From Gemmatimonadota bacterium (lineage in GTDB: Bacteria > Gemmatimonadota > Gemmatimonadetes > Gemmatimonadales > GWC2-71-9), in the NCBI GenBank assembly GCA_029262195.1, contig JAJCZX010000041.1:62001-126000 (forward strand): a DNA stretch of 64,000 bases, given 5' to 3'. The notes beneath the pieces were generated by a model that saw nothing but the letters and a program-made list of their open reading frames with translations, ran no database searches and was not told the DNA's origin. Shown one piece after another: positions 44,532 through 52,204 of the stretch. The position numbers were made by a program, and so were the translations under genes. Position 1 is the stretch's first letter; each line of letters opens with the position of its first letter.

Positions 44532-44771
44532 CGGTTTTTAGCGGTTTGTTTTGCGTGGCCGCAATTTCCATAAATCACCACGATTCAATTGTGGGTGTAA
44601 TATGAGGGAATGAGGGAGAGAGGGGAAGTGGGTATGGTAATAAACCGTAGGTAGGTGGGTTAGTGGGTAGGTGGGTGTGATATGAGACTGGTTCGAATCT
44701 GTGGCATATATCTGGGTGCGGTCGCCGCTTTGGAGCGATATATTGCCAGTAACTAATCCACGGGGCTAACG
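44532..44771. other. Divergent spacer with G-rich simple repeats
   Basis: No gene is visible here. The region 44601-44640 has GAGGGAATGAGGGAGAGAGG and the region 44648-44682 has GGTAGGTGGGTTAGTGGGTA followed by GGTGGG, runs that could form a two-tier G-quadruplex on the plus strand. They lie upstream of the PhoX-like gene; the stretch 44700-44770 should contain its promoter. Confidence 0.5.
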
Positions 44772-46172
44772 GTGAGCAGACTGAATCGGCGGCAATTCCT
44801 TAAGAATTCTTCCAGCCTGGCGGGCTCAACTGTGATTGGGCTTTCCTCACTTCAGACGCTTTTGGCTGGTTGCTCGGGTGGGGCCGGAGCCGACGGACGT
44901 GACTCGATCATGGTTGGGACCGGAGATGGCGGGTACGGCCCTCTGCGAGCAGCTGGTCCCGATTTGATGCTTCCGGAGGGTTTCCAATACAGAATGATCG
45001 GCGTCGAGGGCACTGCGATGAGCGACGGGAATCTCACCCCCCGGGACCACGACGGTACGGCTGCGTTTGCCCTGCCGAACGGGAATATTCGGTTGGTTCG
45101 CAATCATGAAGTCACTACACAGGCAACCGAAAATGGAGCCATCGGCGACCTGTCCCTTGCATACGACACCAGCGCTCCGGGGGGCACAACGTCTCTCGAA
45201 ATCGATCCGGTGTCGCGGGAGGTTGTGAAAGATTTTGTAAGCCTGGGTGGGACCCACACCAATTGCGCCGGAGGCCCGACTCCGTGGGGTTCGTGGCTTT
45301 CATGTGAAGAGATAACGGTCGGGAGCAATCGGGGTTATCTCAAGGATCACGGATACGTTTTTGAAGTGCCCGCGATGGCCGAAGAACAACTCCCGCCTGT
45401 GCCACTACCGGCGATGGGGCGCTTCTACCACGAAGCTGTTGCAGTCGATCCCGCCACGGGGATTCTCTACGAGACAGAGGATCCTGGCAGCCGACCGATA
45501 ACCTGCGGGTTCTATCGCTTTATTCCCGATCAGCCCTACATGAATGGAGCAGGGGGTGACCTCACGGAGGGTGGAAAGTTACAAATGCTCAGGGTGGCGG
45601 GACAACCGAATTACAATACTGCCCTTGGCCAGACTGTGGGTCAGGATCTTGCCGTAGAGTGGGTGGATATTCTCGATCCCGATCCCTCAAACGCTCAAAC
45701 TGAAATACGGGCAGTGGCGGAGCAAGGCTGGAGTGAAGGTGCAGCCAGTTTCAATCGGCTGGAGGGGTGTTGGTGGGGCGGCGACAGCGTTTATCTAACG
45801 GCGACCAACGGGGGTGATGCAGGGCAGGGGCAGGTCTGGCGGTATACACCGACACCCGACGGCGGCCAACTCACGCTAATTTTTGAATCGCCCAACCCGG
45901 ATGTCATGAATTATCCCGACAATATTTGTGTGAGTCCCCGCGGTACCCTGGTGATTTGTGAAGACGGGGACGCAAGCCAGTTTGTACGGGGGCTAACCCT
46001 GGATGGTCGGTTGTTCGACATCGCCTATAACAATTACAATCATCGCGAGTTCACTGGCGCCACGTTTAGTCCCGATGGCCAGACATTGTTCTTCAATATC
46101 CAGAGCGGCGGAGACGGCAATCTCGGAAAGACCTTTGCAGTTTGGGGACCCTGGGAGAAAGGGGCGATTTGA
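44772..46172 (+). CDS. PhoX-like alkaline phosphatase family protein (DUF839), Tat and lipobox signal
   Basis: A 466-residue exported protein starting at GTG. Its N-terminus has a Tat motif (NRRQFLK, residues 5-11), a hydrophobic stretch and a lipobox LLAGC (residues 30-34), so it may be a Tat-exported lipoprotein. The rest matches DUF839/PhoX: VRNHEVTTQ, GGTHTNCAGGPTPWGSWLSC (about 159-178) and GRFYHEAVAVDPATGILYET, which supply Ca/Fe ligands in PhoX phosphatases. The likely role is release of phosphate from organic esters. A predicted propeller fold fits. Confidence 0.85.
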   Translation: MSRLNRRQFLKNSSSLAGSTVIGLSSLQTLLAGCSGGAGADGRDSIMVGTGDGGYGPLRAAGPDLMLPEGFQYRMIGVEGTAMSDGNLTPRDHDGTAAFALPNGNIRLVRNHEVTTQATENGAIGDLSLAYDTSAPGGTTSLEIDPVSREVVKDFVSLGGTHTNCAGGPTPWGSWLSCEEITVGSNRGYLKDHGYVFEVPAMAEEQLPPVPLPAMGRFYHEAVAVDPATGILYETEDPGSRPITCGFYRFIPDQPYMNGAGGDLTEGGKLQMLRVAGQPNYNTALGQTVGQDLAVEWVDILDPDPSNAQTEIRAVAEQGWSEGAASFNRLEGCWWGGDSVYLTATNGGDAGQGQVWRYTPTPDGGQLTLIFESPNPDVMNYPDNICVSPRGTLVICEDGDASQFVRGLTLDGRLFDIAYNNYNHREFTGATFSPDGQTLFFNIQSGGDGNLGKTFAVWGPWEKGAI

Positions 46173-46176
46173 AAGA

Positions 46177-46243
46177 TTGAGGGGATGAGGGATCGAGAGG
46201 GAATTGGTGAAATCCCCTCCAATGCTCAACCCCTCAAATATCA
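46177..46243. repeat. Inverted pair of TTGAGGGG simple repeats between convergent stops
   Basis: TTGAGGGGATGAGGG at 46177-46191 begins five bases after the PhoX stop; CTCAACCCCTCAAATATCA at 46225-46243 runs into the permease stop (the TGA is part of the repeat). They can pair through TTGAGGGG/CCCCTCAA. The segment TGATATTTGAGGGG is identical to one at 55849-55862. Confidence 0.65.
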
Positions 46244-48937
46244 CTCAGCTCTCATCGCATCCATTGCGCTGACTTTCGTGGCTCGTCGAGCGGGCACCCA
46301 CCCCGCGCCGGCTGCGGTTATAACAAGCACAACTCCGACCACTCCGAAAATCATCGGGTCCCGGGTGGTCACGTCGACCAGCATGGATTCGAGTACTTTG
46401 CTGGCGACCAACGACCCGGCCAGTCCTATCAACAGGCCTGCTCCACACAGCAGTGCCGCCTGTCGAACCATTAGTCTCCGCACCTGTCCGGCTGTAGCAC
46501 CGAGAGCAACTCGGATACCGATTTCCTGGAATCGTTGATTCACCGAGTATGACAGGACTCCGTAGAGACCGATTGCGCTCAAAGCCAGGGCCACTCCGGC
46601 GAAGATGCCCATGAGTAGTAGCGCGAATTTGTCCCGAGCTACTTCGCGTCCCAACACCTGCTCCATCGATCGCGCATTGTAGACGACAAGTTCTCCGTCA
46701 AGCGTTGCTACCTCATCTCTGATTTGTTGCAAGAGGGTTTCGGTGGAGGCGGATGTCTTGACCGTCTGAATAAGGCGCCAATTCCTATCGTCACCGTATT
46801 GGATGTGACTCAGGTAAATCTTCTCGTCGATTGCGCCGAGGTGATCGTGGGCCACGTCTTCAACAACACCCACGACCGTCCACCATTTGGACCCGACGCC
46901 AACGGTCTCACCCAGGGGGTCGCGATCGGGAAATGCGCGTCTTGCCGTGGCACTGTTGATCACGGCGACCGGTGGCCCTTCGCGAATGTCAGACGTGTTA
47001 GCAGATCGTCCGGCCAGCATGGAAATACCAAAGGCCTCGAAGTAATCGCCTTCAATTATCCTTATCTGAGTGCCGAAGTTGTCTCTTTCGCCGTCGGGTT
47101 TCGTATAGGTAAGCCCCCAGCCGTTGTAGGGGCCTGAGGCGGGTAATTTGGAAATAGCCGCTACCGATTGAACACCTGGAATAGCACGTATTTTTTCATG
47201 CAATTGTTGGTGGAAGGCTATTCGCAGAGCCGGATCGTCGTAACGGGACACAGGCAGATGTATCTCGAACGTCATGATGTCGTTGGGTACGATGCCGAGG
47301 TCCTTTTGTTGCAGTTGGACGAAGCTTCGCATCAGAAGGCCGGCTCCAACCAGTAACAACATTGCCAGGGCCATCTGACCTGCAACCAGGATTCCGCGCG
47401 CTCTGGCTCCCGCTCCCCCTGTGTTGCCTCTTGTGCCGTCTCGCATTGCGTCGTTGGGGTCTGCTTTTACCGCTCGAACGGCAGGGGCAGTTCCAAAAAA
47501 GAGGGCGGTAGCCACGGTTGCAAACAAAGCGAAGAGCACCAGCTGGGGGTCAAACGAAATTTCTTCGGCCCTGGCAAGAGACTCGGGGGCCACGGCCAGC
47601 AGAGCACTAACACCTATGGTAGAAACCGCGGAACCGATGACGCCCCCTGCCGCTGCAACGAGTAGAGACTCGCCCATCAGTTGCGTGAAAAGCCGAGCCC
47701 GTGAAGAACCCAACGCGATCCGAATCGCCATTTCCTTTGATCTTGATATTCCCCTGGCAAGGAATAGATTGGCGACGTTTACGCAGGCGATGAGCAGCAC
47801 TACTGCGGCGGCTCCCATGAGAATTGCCAGGGTCGAACGCGATTCGCCTACGACATCATCCAACAACGGCACGAGTCGGATGTACTCATCTTCACCCGCG
47901 TAGTGACGAATCCCGCTTTCACGTCGGACTTGTTGGAACGCATGCAACTCGGCCTGAGCTGTTTCGATTGAGACTCCGGGTGCCAGTCGGGCCACCGCGT
48001 TGAGGTAGTGATTGTCGTGCGCGTTCCACCGTGTGTCCGGCGTCATGTCGTGCGGTATCCAGAGATCTACGTCGCCTCCAACAACATCCAGAAAACCAGG
48101 GCGCATGACTCCGACAACCTCATACGGTTCGCCGTTCAGGTCGATGCTGGTTCCTATGATTCCTTCGTCACCTCCGCCATAGCTTTGCCACAAACTGTGC
48201 GATAGAACGACACTGTTCATCGAGAGGTTCTGGTCGCGTTCGAACGCTCGTCCGATCAGAGGAGTTGCGCGGTATACGGTGAAGTATCCCTCTCCTACCG
48301 GAAGAGCCCGTACTCTGAACGGCCCGGCGTCACCCATAAGGTCCTTGCCGACCTCGCTGTAGTTTGAGATGGCACCGACAGATGCAAGCGAAGCAATTTT
48401 GTCACGCATACCCCAAACGTCGGGGGCGCTCAAATAGTTGTCATCGTAATCGCGGCGGACACTGGCGGTGTAGGCCCGCACGAGCTGTCCAGGCTCCGAG
48501 TAGGGCAGGGGCGTGAGGACTACTGAGTTCAGAACCGAAAAAATGGCTGCATTGGCACCGATGCCAAGTGCCAGAGTCAAGATCGCGATGACCGTGAAGG
48601 TCACTTGCTTGCGCAGCGTTCGGAAAGAATAGGCGAGGTCCGAAAGAAAAGTTTTCACGTTGCTGTTTCTCGATGGTTTGGGTACGAAAGATTCCGGGGC
48701 ACGATCAAGGCGTTCTTCCAACCCTGATCTAGCGATATTGAATGCCGTTTTGAAAGTTTGGTATGCAACCAACAAACCGGCTACCGGAAAGCTGTGCTGG
48801 CTTCTGATGTCACTGATTTGGTCGTCGGATGAATCCAGGAGGTTGTCGCCATAGTTCGACCTGAAGTCCACCGGGTAAAACCGCAGAGCCGCTTTCAAGA
48901 GCAGACGACGGAGCCCGCCAGTTTTTCGGTTAGCCAT
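46241..48937 (-). CDS. ADOP-type ABC permease (MacB/FtsX family)
   Basis: An 898-residue permease of the orphan duplicated type (ADOP). Residues 1-85 are the ADOP N-terminal region (LRRLLLKAALRFYPVDFR), then two MacB-type units: helix at about 115-140 (VTFTVIAILTLALGIGANAA), periplasmic domain, helices near 370-480 (LLIACVNVANLFLARG), then a second periplasmic domain and three C-terminal helices. There is no ATPase in the gene or beside it. It follows a PadR regulator with an eight-base overlap, the usual pairing in Acidobacteriota and Gemmatimonadota. Substrate unknown. Confidence 0.92.
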   Translation of the reverse strand: MANRKTGGLRRLLLKAALRFYPVDFRSNYGDNLLDSSDDQISDIRSQHSFPVAGLLVAYQTFKTAFNIARSGLEERLDRAPESFVPKPSRNSNVKTFLSDLAYSFRTLRKQVTFTVIAILTLALGIGANAAIFSVLNSVVLTPLPYSEPGQLVRAYTASVRRDYDDNYLSAPDVWGMRDKIASLASVGAISNYSEVGKDLMGDAGPFRVRALPVGEGYFTVYRATPLIGRAFERDQNLSMNSVVLSHSLWQSYGGGDEGIIGTSIDLNGEPYEVVGVMRPGFLDVVGGDVDLWIPHDMTPDTRWNAHDNHYLNAVARLAPGVSIETAQAELHAFQQVRRESGIRHYAGEDEYIRLVPLLDDVVGESRSTLAILMGAAAVVLLIACVNVANLFLARGISRSKEMAIRIALGSSRARLFTQLMGESLLVAAAGGVIGSAVSTIGVSALLAVAPESLARAEEISFDPQLVLFALFATVATALFFGTAPAVRAVKADPNDAMRDGTRGNTGGAGARARGILVAGQMALAMLLLVGAGLLMRSFVQLQQKDLGIVPNDIMTFEIHLPVSRYDDPALRIAFHQQLHEKIRAIPGVQSVAAISKLPASGPYNGWGLTYTKPDGERDNFGTQIRIIEGDYFEAFGISMLAGRSANTSDIREGPPVAVINSATARRAFPDRDPLGETVGVGSKWWTVVGVVEDVAHDHLGAIDEKIYLSHIQYGDDRNWRLIQTVKTSASTETLLQQIRDEVATLDGELVVYNARSMEQVLGREVARDKFALLLMGIFAGVALALSAIGLYGVLSYSVNQRFQEIGIRVALGATAGQVRRLMVRQAALLCGAGLLIGLAGSLVASKVLESMLVDVTTRDPMIFGVVGVVLVITAAGAGWVPARRATKVSAMDAMRAE

Positions 48938-49295
48938 GGAGTAAATCCACCGCCATTTTCGAATCGAGAAGAAGGCGCAGTCGATTCAACTCGGCCCGGG
49001 CAACTCTGCGACCCAGTTCCGTGGCGCGGTACAACCTTCTCTTGCGATTGGAAACGTTGTCTGCATCGGGTGCCTCTTCAATCAGACCGGACACCAACAG
49101 TCGGTTAACGATGCGGTACAACGACCCGAGTTCCAGTTTGCCTGACGGATCCTTTTGCTCAATGCTTGCTTTAACGATTCCGTAGCCGTGAAGAGCAGAG
49201 TCGGACAGTATTAGCAGGACCCTGAAATCCTGATGACTCAGGGGAAGGAAAGAATCAGGTGCTTTTAAATCGTTGTTGTTGCTTGACTTAGCCAT
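48930..49295 (-). CDS. PadR family transcriptional regulator
   Basis: A 121-residue winged helix regulator. DFRVLLILSDSALHGYGIVK (about residues 23-42) and LELGSLYRIVNRLLVSGLIE (about 54-73) are the PadR wHTH, followed by RRLYRATELGRRVARAELNR. It is probably an autoregulated repressor for itself and the ADOP permease, which it overlaps by eight bases. An inverted repeat covers its start region. Confidence 0.92.
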   Translation of the reverse strand: MAKSSNNNDLKAPDSFLPLSHQDFRVLLILSDSALHGYGIVKASIEQKDPSGKLELGSLYRIVNRLLVSGLIEEAPDADNVSNRKRRLYRATELGRRVARAELNRLRLLLDSKMAVDLLHG

Positions 49296-49296
49296 G

Positions 49297-49349
49297 TTTG
49301 CCTTAATATCTGTTGTCTACACATATGTTAGATGACGATATTAGGCAAA
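49297..49349 (-). promoter_or_regulatory. Inverted repeat over the padR start, candidate operator
   Basis: TTTGCCTTAATATC (49297-49310) is mirrored by GATATTAGGCAAA (49337-49349), differing by one inserted base, and a central ACATATGT palindrome lies at 49321-49328. The left arm covers the AAGG ribosome binding site of padR. PadR proteins often bind ATGT/ACAT-type palindromes, so this is the likely autoregulatory site. Confidence 0.6.
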
Positions 49350-49406
49350 AGGTTGGAACGAAAGAAGGGAAGTCGGGATGTTGGATGCCGGTTTTGCGTG
49401 GCCTTT

Positions 49407-49462
49407 CCTGTGCCGCAGTGTACCCCTGCACCGGTGCGTCGCCCCCGTGCCGCGCCTATTTT
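49407..49462 (+). repeat. CCTGTGCCGCNGTG repeat, copy 1
   Basis: Starts CCTGTGCCGCAGTG (49407-49420) and continues with more GTGCC/GCACC units to 49460. Copies at 50560 and 51603 share 13 of the first 14 bases in the same orientation. All three are in spacers. Confidence 0.6.
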
Positions 49463-49463
49463 C

Positions 49464-50483
49464 TTACTTCTTACTTCTTTCTATCTGTTCAATAAATTCC
49501 TGCGTGCCTTCGGGCAACAACAAATCGTCTGCGATCCCTGCGATCTCCTCGGCTTGCTGCCAGGCGGCCTCAAGGATATTCAACTCCCCTTCCAATGCTC
49601 GGCGTTCCTGTTCCTCGTGCAGGGCCATCTCCACCGCCAAACGCGTTGGGGGATCCAGTTTAGTCACCGCCCTGGCATTGCCCGTACCCTTCTCGGTGAA
49701 AGGGTGGTTTCCCTTGGTTTGCTTCCAGGCTTCGCTATGAGTCTTCTGAATAAGATAGGCCTCGGGGTGTCCTGCCTCCTCAATCTGTTTAACAGCTGAT
49801 TGAATGTTGGTTTTAGAGCCTCCGGACTTGTTGACCGCGGGCAAAATTATTCCTGCCGCCCTGAGCGCCTCCGGCCCCTCAAAGACCTCGGTTCCCTTAG
49901 TGTGCTTGAGAACCAACCTCCAGTCCTCCGGCCCCTCTCCTCGTGAAAATCTCGTTTTATCTAGTCCGGGCCTCTTGACGATCAACTTTCGTCCATCTTC
50001 AGTTTTGACCGCGGCGAGGCGCCTTGTGTTGAGCACAAAGTTGGGGATGTTGCCTATAACGCCTCCCCCGACTCCTACTGCTATTGCTCCGACAGCCACA
50101 GCTGCGATGGCGGCTCCGCCCACTATCCCGATCGCCACAGCCCTTTTCCGCCGCCGTCCGAATTGATCGCCGTAGCGCCAGGCCGCGAACTCAGGCCGCA
50201 TCGGCTTTCCAATTCGCACCAACTCCAACCCCTCGGTGATGCGGGCCATGCCAATATTGTCGGTCGATGTCCTCATTCGAGTGCCGTGGAAAAGCCTCTC
50301 GCAATCTTCGATAGCCTCCCACCGTTCTTCGAGCGGTGTGAGGTTCCAGCGCTCGCACTTCCGACAAACCACCCATAGGCGTCCTTTTTCTGAGTCAAAC
50401 GCGAGACGGCGTCCGACAGGGAAAAATTCGATTACCTCGTTTTCACCCAGCGGTTTGTTGCAGAAGAGGCAGGTGGAGTACAT
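49464..50483 (-). CDS. Zinc-ribbon membrane protein of unknown function
   Basis: A 339-residue protein with three parts. Residues 1-48 have CLFCNKPLG and VVCRKCERW, two CxxC pairs that should bind zinc. Residues about 118-143 are a Gly/Ala/Val-rich hydrophobic stretch (AIGIVGGAAIAAVAVGAIAV), likely one or two membrane passes. The rest is a soluble domain with a helical end (EMALHEEQERRALEGELNIL). I do not recognise the family. The last codons (RSKK-stop) lie in an AGAAGTAAGAAG repeat. Similar CxxC repeats flank both sides. Confidence 0.6.
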   Translation of the reverse strand: MYSTCLFCNKPLGENEVIEFFPVGRRLAFDSEKGRLWVVCRKCERWNLTPLEERWEAIEDCERLFHGTRMRTSTDNIGMARITEGLELVRIGKPMRPEFAAWRYGDQFGRRRKRAVAIGIVGGAAIAAVAVGAIAVGVGGGVIGNIPNFVLNTRRLAAVKTEDGRKLIVKRPGLDKTRFSRGEGPEDWRLVLKHTKGTEVFEGPEALRAAGIILPAVNKSGGSKTNIQSAVKQIEEAGHPEAYLIQKTHSEAWKQTKGNHPFTEKGTGNARAVTKLDPPTRLAVEMALHEEQERRALEGELNILEAAWQQAEEIAGIADDLLLPEGTQEFIEQIERSKK

Positions 50484-50527
50484 GCGGTTAATATATATGT
50501 TGCATACGCACGATCAAGGAGAGAAGG

Positions 50528-50600
50528 CGGCACGGTGGCGGAGTGGCACCGGTTAGCCCCCTGTGCCGCTGTGCATCCCGTGCCCCTGAGCCACCTGTGT
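50528..50600 (+). repeat. CCTGTGCCGCNGTG repeat, copy 2, with inverted partner
   Basis: CCTGTGCCGCTGTG at 50560-50573 is preceded by a mirrored GGCGGCACGGTGGC (50528-50541), so the block can fold as a hairpin (GCGGCAC/GTGCCGC). The mirrored part shares GCCACCGTGCC with copy 3. It lies just upstream of the toxin-antitoxin promoter. Confidence 0.6.
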
Positions 50601-50630
50601 GTTACTTGTATGCGCAAAATGTGTTACAAT
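50598..50630 (+). promoter_or_regulatory. Toxin-antitoxin promoter with 22-base-spaced direct repeats
   Basis: TGTGTTAC occurs at 50598-50605 and 50620-50627, exactly 22 bases apart (two helix turns), overlapping a TTACTT/TACAAT promoter with a 17-base spacer. The -10 ends six bases before the antitoxin ATG, so the transcript is likely leaderless. The repeats are candidate sites for autoregulation by the antitoxin. Confidence 0.55.
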
Positions 50631-50636
50631 TAACTC

Positions 50637-50867
50637 ATGGACTCTACTATAAGGAACATTGATGGCGACGCCTACCGAGCTTTGCGAGCCAGGGCAGTTT
50701 TGGAGGGCAAAACGATGGGAGAAATGGTCAGCGAGGCGATGGTAGCGTACCTCGCGCGTCCGTCGACCGGAGCGGGTGGTCGGAGCTTGCTCGAGTTGAA
50801 GCCGACTCGGTTCCCCCCGGGCAACGAACGCCTGAGCGAAAGTATCGACGACGTGGTCTATGACTGA
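50637..50867 (+). CDS. vapB: Ribbon-helix-helix antitoxin, VapB/FitA-like
   Basis: A 76-residue protein. Residues 1-40 (STIRNIDGDAYRALRARAVL, then EGKTMGEMVSEAMVAYL) form a ribbon-helix-helix DNA-binding domain; the C-terminal half, with RFPPGNERLSESIDDVVYD, would wrap the toxin. It lacks a ribosome binding site and fits leaderless translation. Its stop overlaps the toxin start by eight bases. Confidence 0.82.
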   Translation: MDSTIRNIDGDAYRALRARAVLEGKTMGEMVSEAMVAYLARPSTGAGGRSLLELKPTRFPPGNERLSESIDDVVYD

Positions 50868-51270
50868 GCCCGGCCCTTCGACGTTGATCCTGGACTCGAG
50901 CTTTTTGATCGCCTACTACAACACCAACGATGTTCACCACCCATCTGCCGCACGCCAGATGGTCTCGATTGCCGGAGGGGGTTGGGAGCACGTGATCTTG
51001 TTAGAGTACGTTTTCCTGGAAGTGGTGACGGTTCTTCTTTTGAAAACCGATCTTGAAACGGCGACCACGGTTGGAGACATCCTCCTCGGTGCCAGAGAAC
51101 TCGAGTTCGTTCCCTGTTCCGATTTATTTTTAGAAACTCTACAAACGTTTCGAGACCAGGCTGAAGGCAAACTGAGTTTTGTTGACTCTGCGATCGCGAC
51201 GACCGCTTGGAGATACGACTCGGAGGTGGCGTCGTTTGACAAGCAATTGATGGAAGCCGTGGGGCGCTAA
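50860..51270 (+). CDS. vapC: PIN-domain toxin, VapC-like ribonuclease
   Basis: A 136-residue PIN protein. Acidic catalytic residues are Asp12 (LDSSFLIAYY), Glu49 or Glu54 (LLEYVFLEV), Asp109 (LSFVDSAIA) and Asp127 (VASFDKQL). VapC toxins cut tRNA or rRNA when freed from VapB. The gene overlaps the antitoxin by eight bases and converges head to tail with yggU, with one base between stops. Confidence 0.88.
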   Translation: MTEPGPSTLILDSSFLIAYYNTNDVHHPSAARQMVSIAGGGWEHVILLEYVFLEVVTVLLLKTDLETATTVGDILLGARELEFVPCSDLFLETLQTFRDQAEGKLSFVDSAIATTAWRYDSEVASFDKQLMEAVGR

Positions 51271-51543
51271 CTAACTTCTATCTTCCAACTTCAATCTGTT
51301 AATAATCACTTCGTCGTCTATCCCTTCGAACCGCACTTGTTTCCTCCTGCTCGATTGTCCGGTGGCGATGCTGATCGAGCTCTTTGGGATCCCAAGTGTC
51401 TTTGAGAGATAACGAATCAACTCTTTGTTGGCCGCGCCATCCACCGGAGGGGCTTTTATGCGAATCTTGATTGCACCCCCGTGCCAACCCACAACTTCTG
51501 TCTTGCTTGCGCGGGGTTGGACCAAAAAAGAGATGGTGTCCAT
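51271..51543 (-). CDS. yggU: YggU/DUF167 family protein
   Basis: A 90-residue protein of the DUF167 family: FLVQPRASKTEVVG, then KIRIKAPPVDGAANKELIRY, the family signature, then SISIATGQSSRRKQVRFEG. The biochemical role is unknown, though it is often linked to yggT, as here. Its stop lies in an AGAAGTTAG repeat (codons LEDRS). Confidence 0.9.
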   Translation of the reverse strand: MDTISFLVQPRASKTEVVGWHGGAIKIRIKAPPVDGAANKELIRYLSKTLGIPKSSISIATGQSSRRKQVRFEGIDDEVIINRLKLEDRS

Positions 51544-51555
51544 GAACCAACTATC

Positions 51556-51591
51556 GGGAGGGGGGAGCAGGGAACGGGGAGCCGGGAGGGG
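51556..51591 (+). other. G-rich tract, possible G-quadruplex, upstream of yggU
   Basis: Five or more runs of three to six G within 36 bases (GGGAGGGGGG...GGG...GGGG...GGG...GGGG) meet the pattern for a three-tier G-quadruplex on the plus strand, i.e. a C-rich leader on the yggU coding strand. Confidence 0.55.
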
Positions 51592-51602
51592 TTAATATGA
51601 AT

Positions 51603-51642
51603 CCTGTGCCGCCGTGCGCCAGAGCCACCGTGCCACAGTGCC
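51603..51642 (+). repeat. CCTGTGCCGCNGTG repeat, copy 3
   Basis: CCTGTGCCGCCGTG at 51603-51616, followed by GCCACCGTGCC and CAGTGCC units. It lies between yggT and the G-rich tract. Confidence 0.6.
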
Positions 51643-51643
51643 A

Positions 51644-52204
51644 CTATAGACTTCTCAAAATCATACTTACGATCAGCTGCACTCCAAAGTACGCAACGAT
51701 GGGCGACAGGTCGATCATTCCGACCGGAGGTAAGCGCTTCCTTATGGGCTCGACAATCCAGTCGGTTAAGAAGTAGAACGGTTTCATGAAAGGATTAAAG
51801 CGGCCGGCTCCCACCCATGAGCCGATTACCCGGATAAAAATGGAGATTGTAAACACCTGGCCAGCATAGAAGACGATCAGGCTGGCAATGCCTCTCGGTC
51901 CCGAACGTCCTGCGGCACCCATAAAAGCTGCCTGCCGCACGAGCCATTCGATCAGCGAAATTGATATGATACCTCCAACTACAACTCCACCCAGCAGCCA
52001 CTGGGGGGCGCTTTGGGGGTTACCTCCCCTTTTTACCAGCCATCCTTCGATTGGATTGAGCACCGGGTCCGAGATCACCCGAAGGGATTTGGCTGTGGCA
52101 CCGAACGGCTTGAGGCGTTGGGTCTTGACCAGCCAGCTTCCGGTTGAAACCACCGCGGCATAACTGAAAAGGCCGAGCACAACGATCCGAAGTGTGTCGA
52201 TCAT
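51644..52204 (-). CDS. yggT: YggT family membrane protein
   Basis: A 186-residue protein with two YggT units, each a helix, a loop and the motif region (DPVLNPIEGWLVKRGG; then FLTDWIVEPIRKRLPP). Four to five membrane helices are seen, such as WLLGGVVVGGIISISLI. Members affect ion or osmotic balance or cell division in some bacteria. Its ATG overlaps the end of kgd (ATGA). Confidence 0.9.
   Translation of the reverse strand: MIDTLRIVVLGLFSYAAVVSTGSWLVKTQRLKPFGATAKSLRVISDPVLNPIEGWLVKRGGNPQSAPQWLLGGVVVGGIISISLIEWLVRQAAFMGAAGRSGPRGIASLIVFYAGQVFTISIFIRVIGSWVGAGRFNPFMKPFYFLTDWIVEPIRKRLPPVGMIDLSPIVAYFGVQLIVSMILRSL

Noticed and set aside
44499..44700. A SAM, SAH or cobalamin riboswitch upstream of the methionine genes
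   Set aside because: The conserved cores of those classes are not visible; only a terminator-like hairpin is supported.
49407..51642. A CRISPR array from the repeated GTGCC units
   Set aside because: The copies are about 1 kb apart with genes between them, not regularly spaced short spacers.
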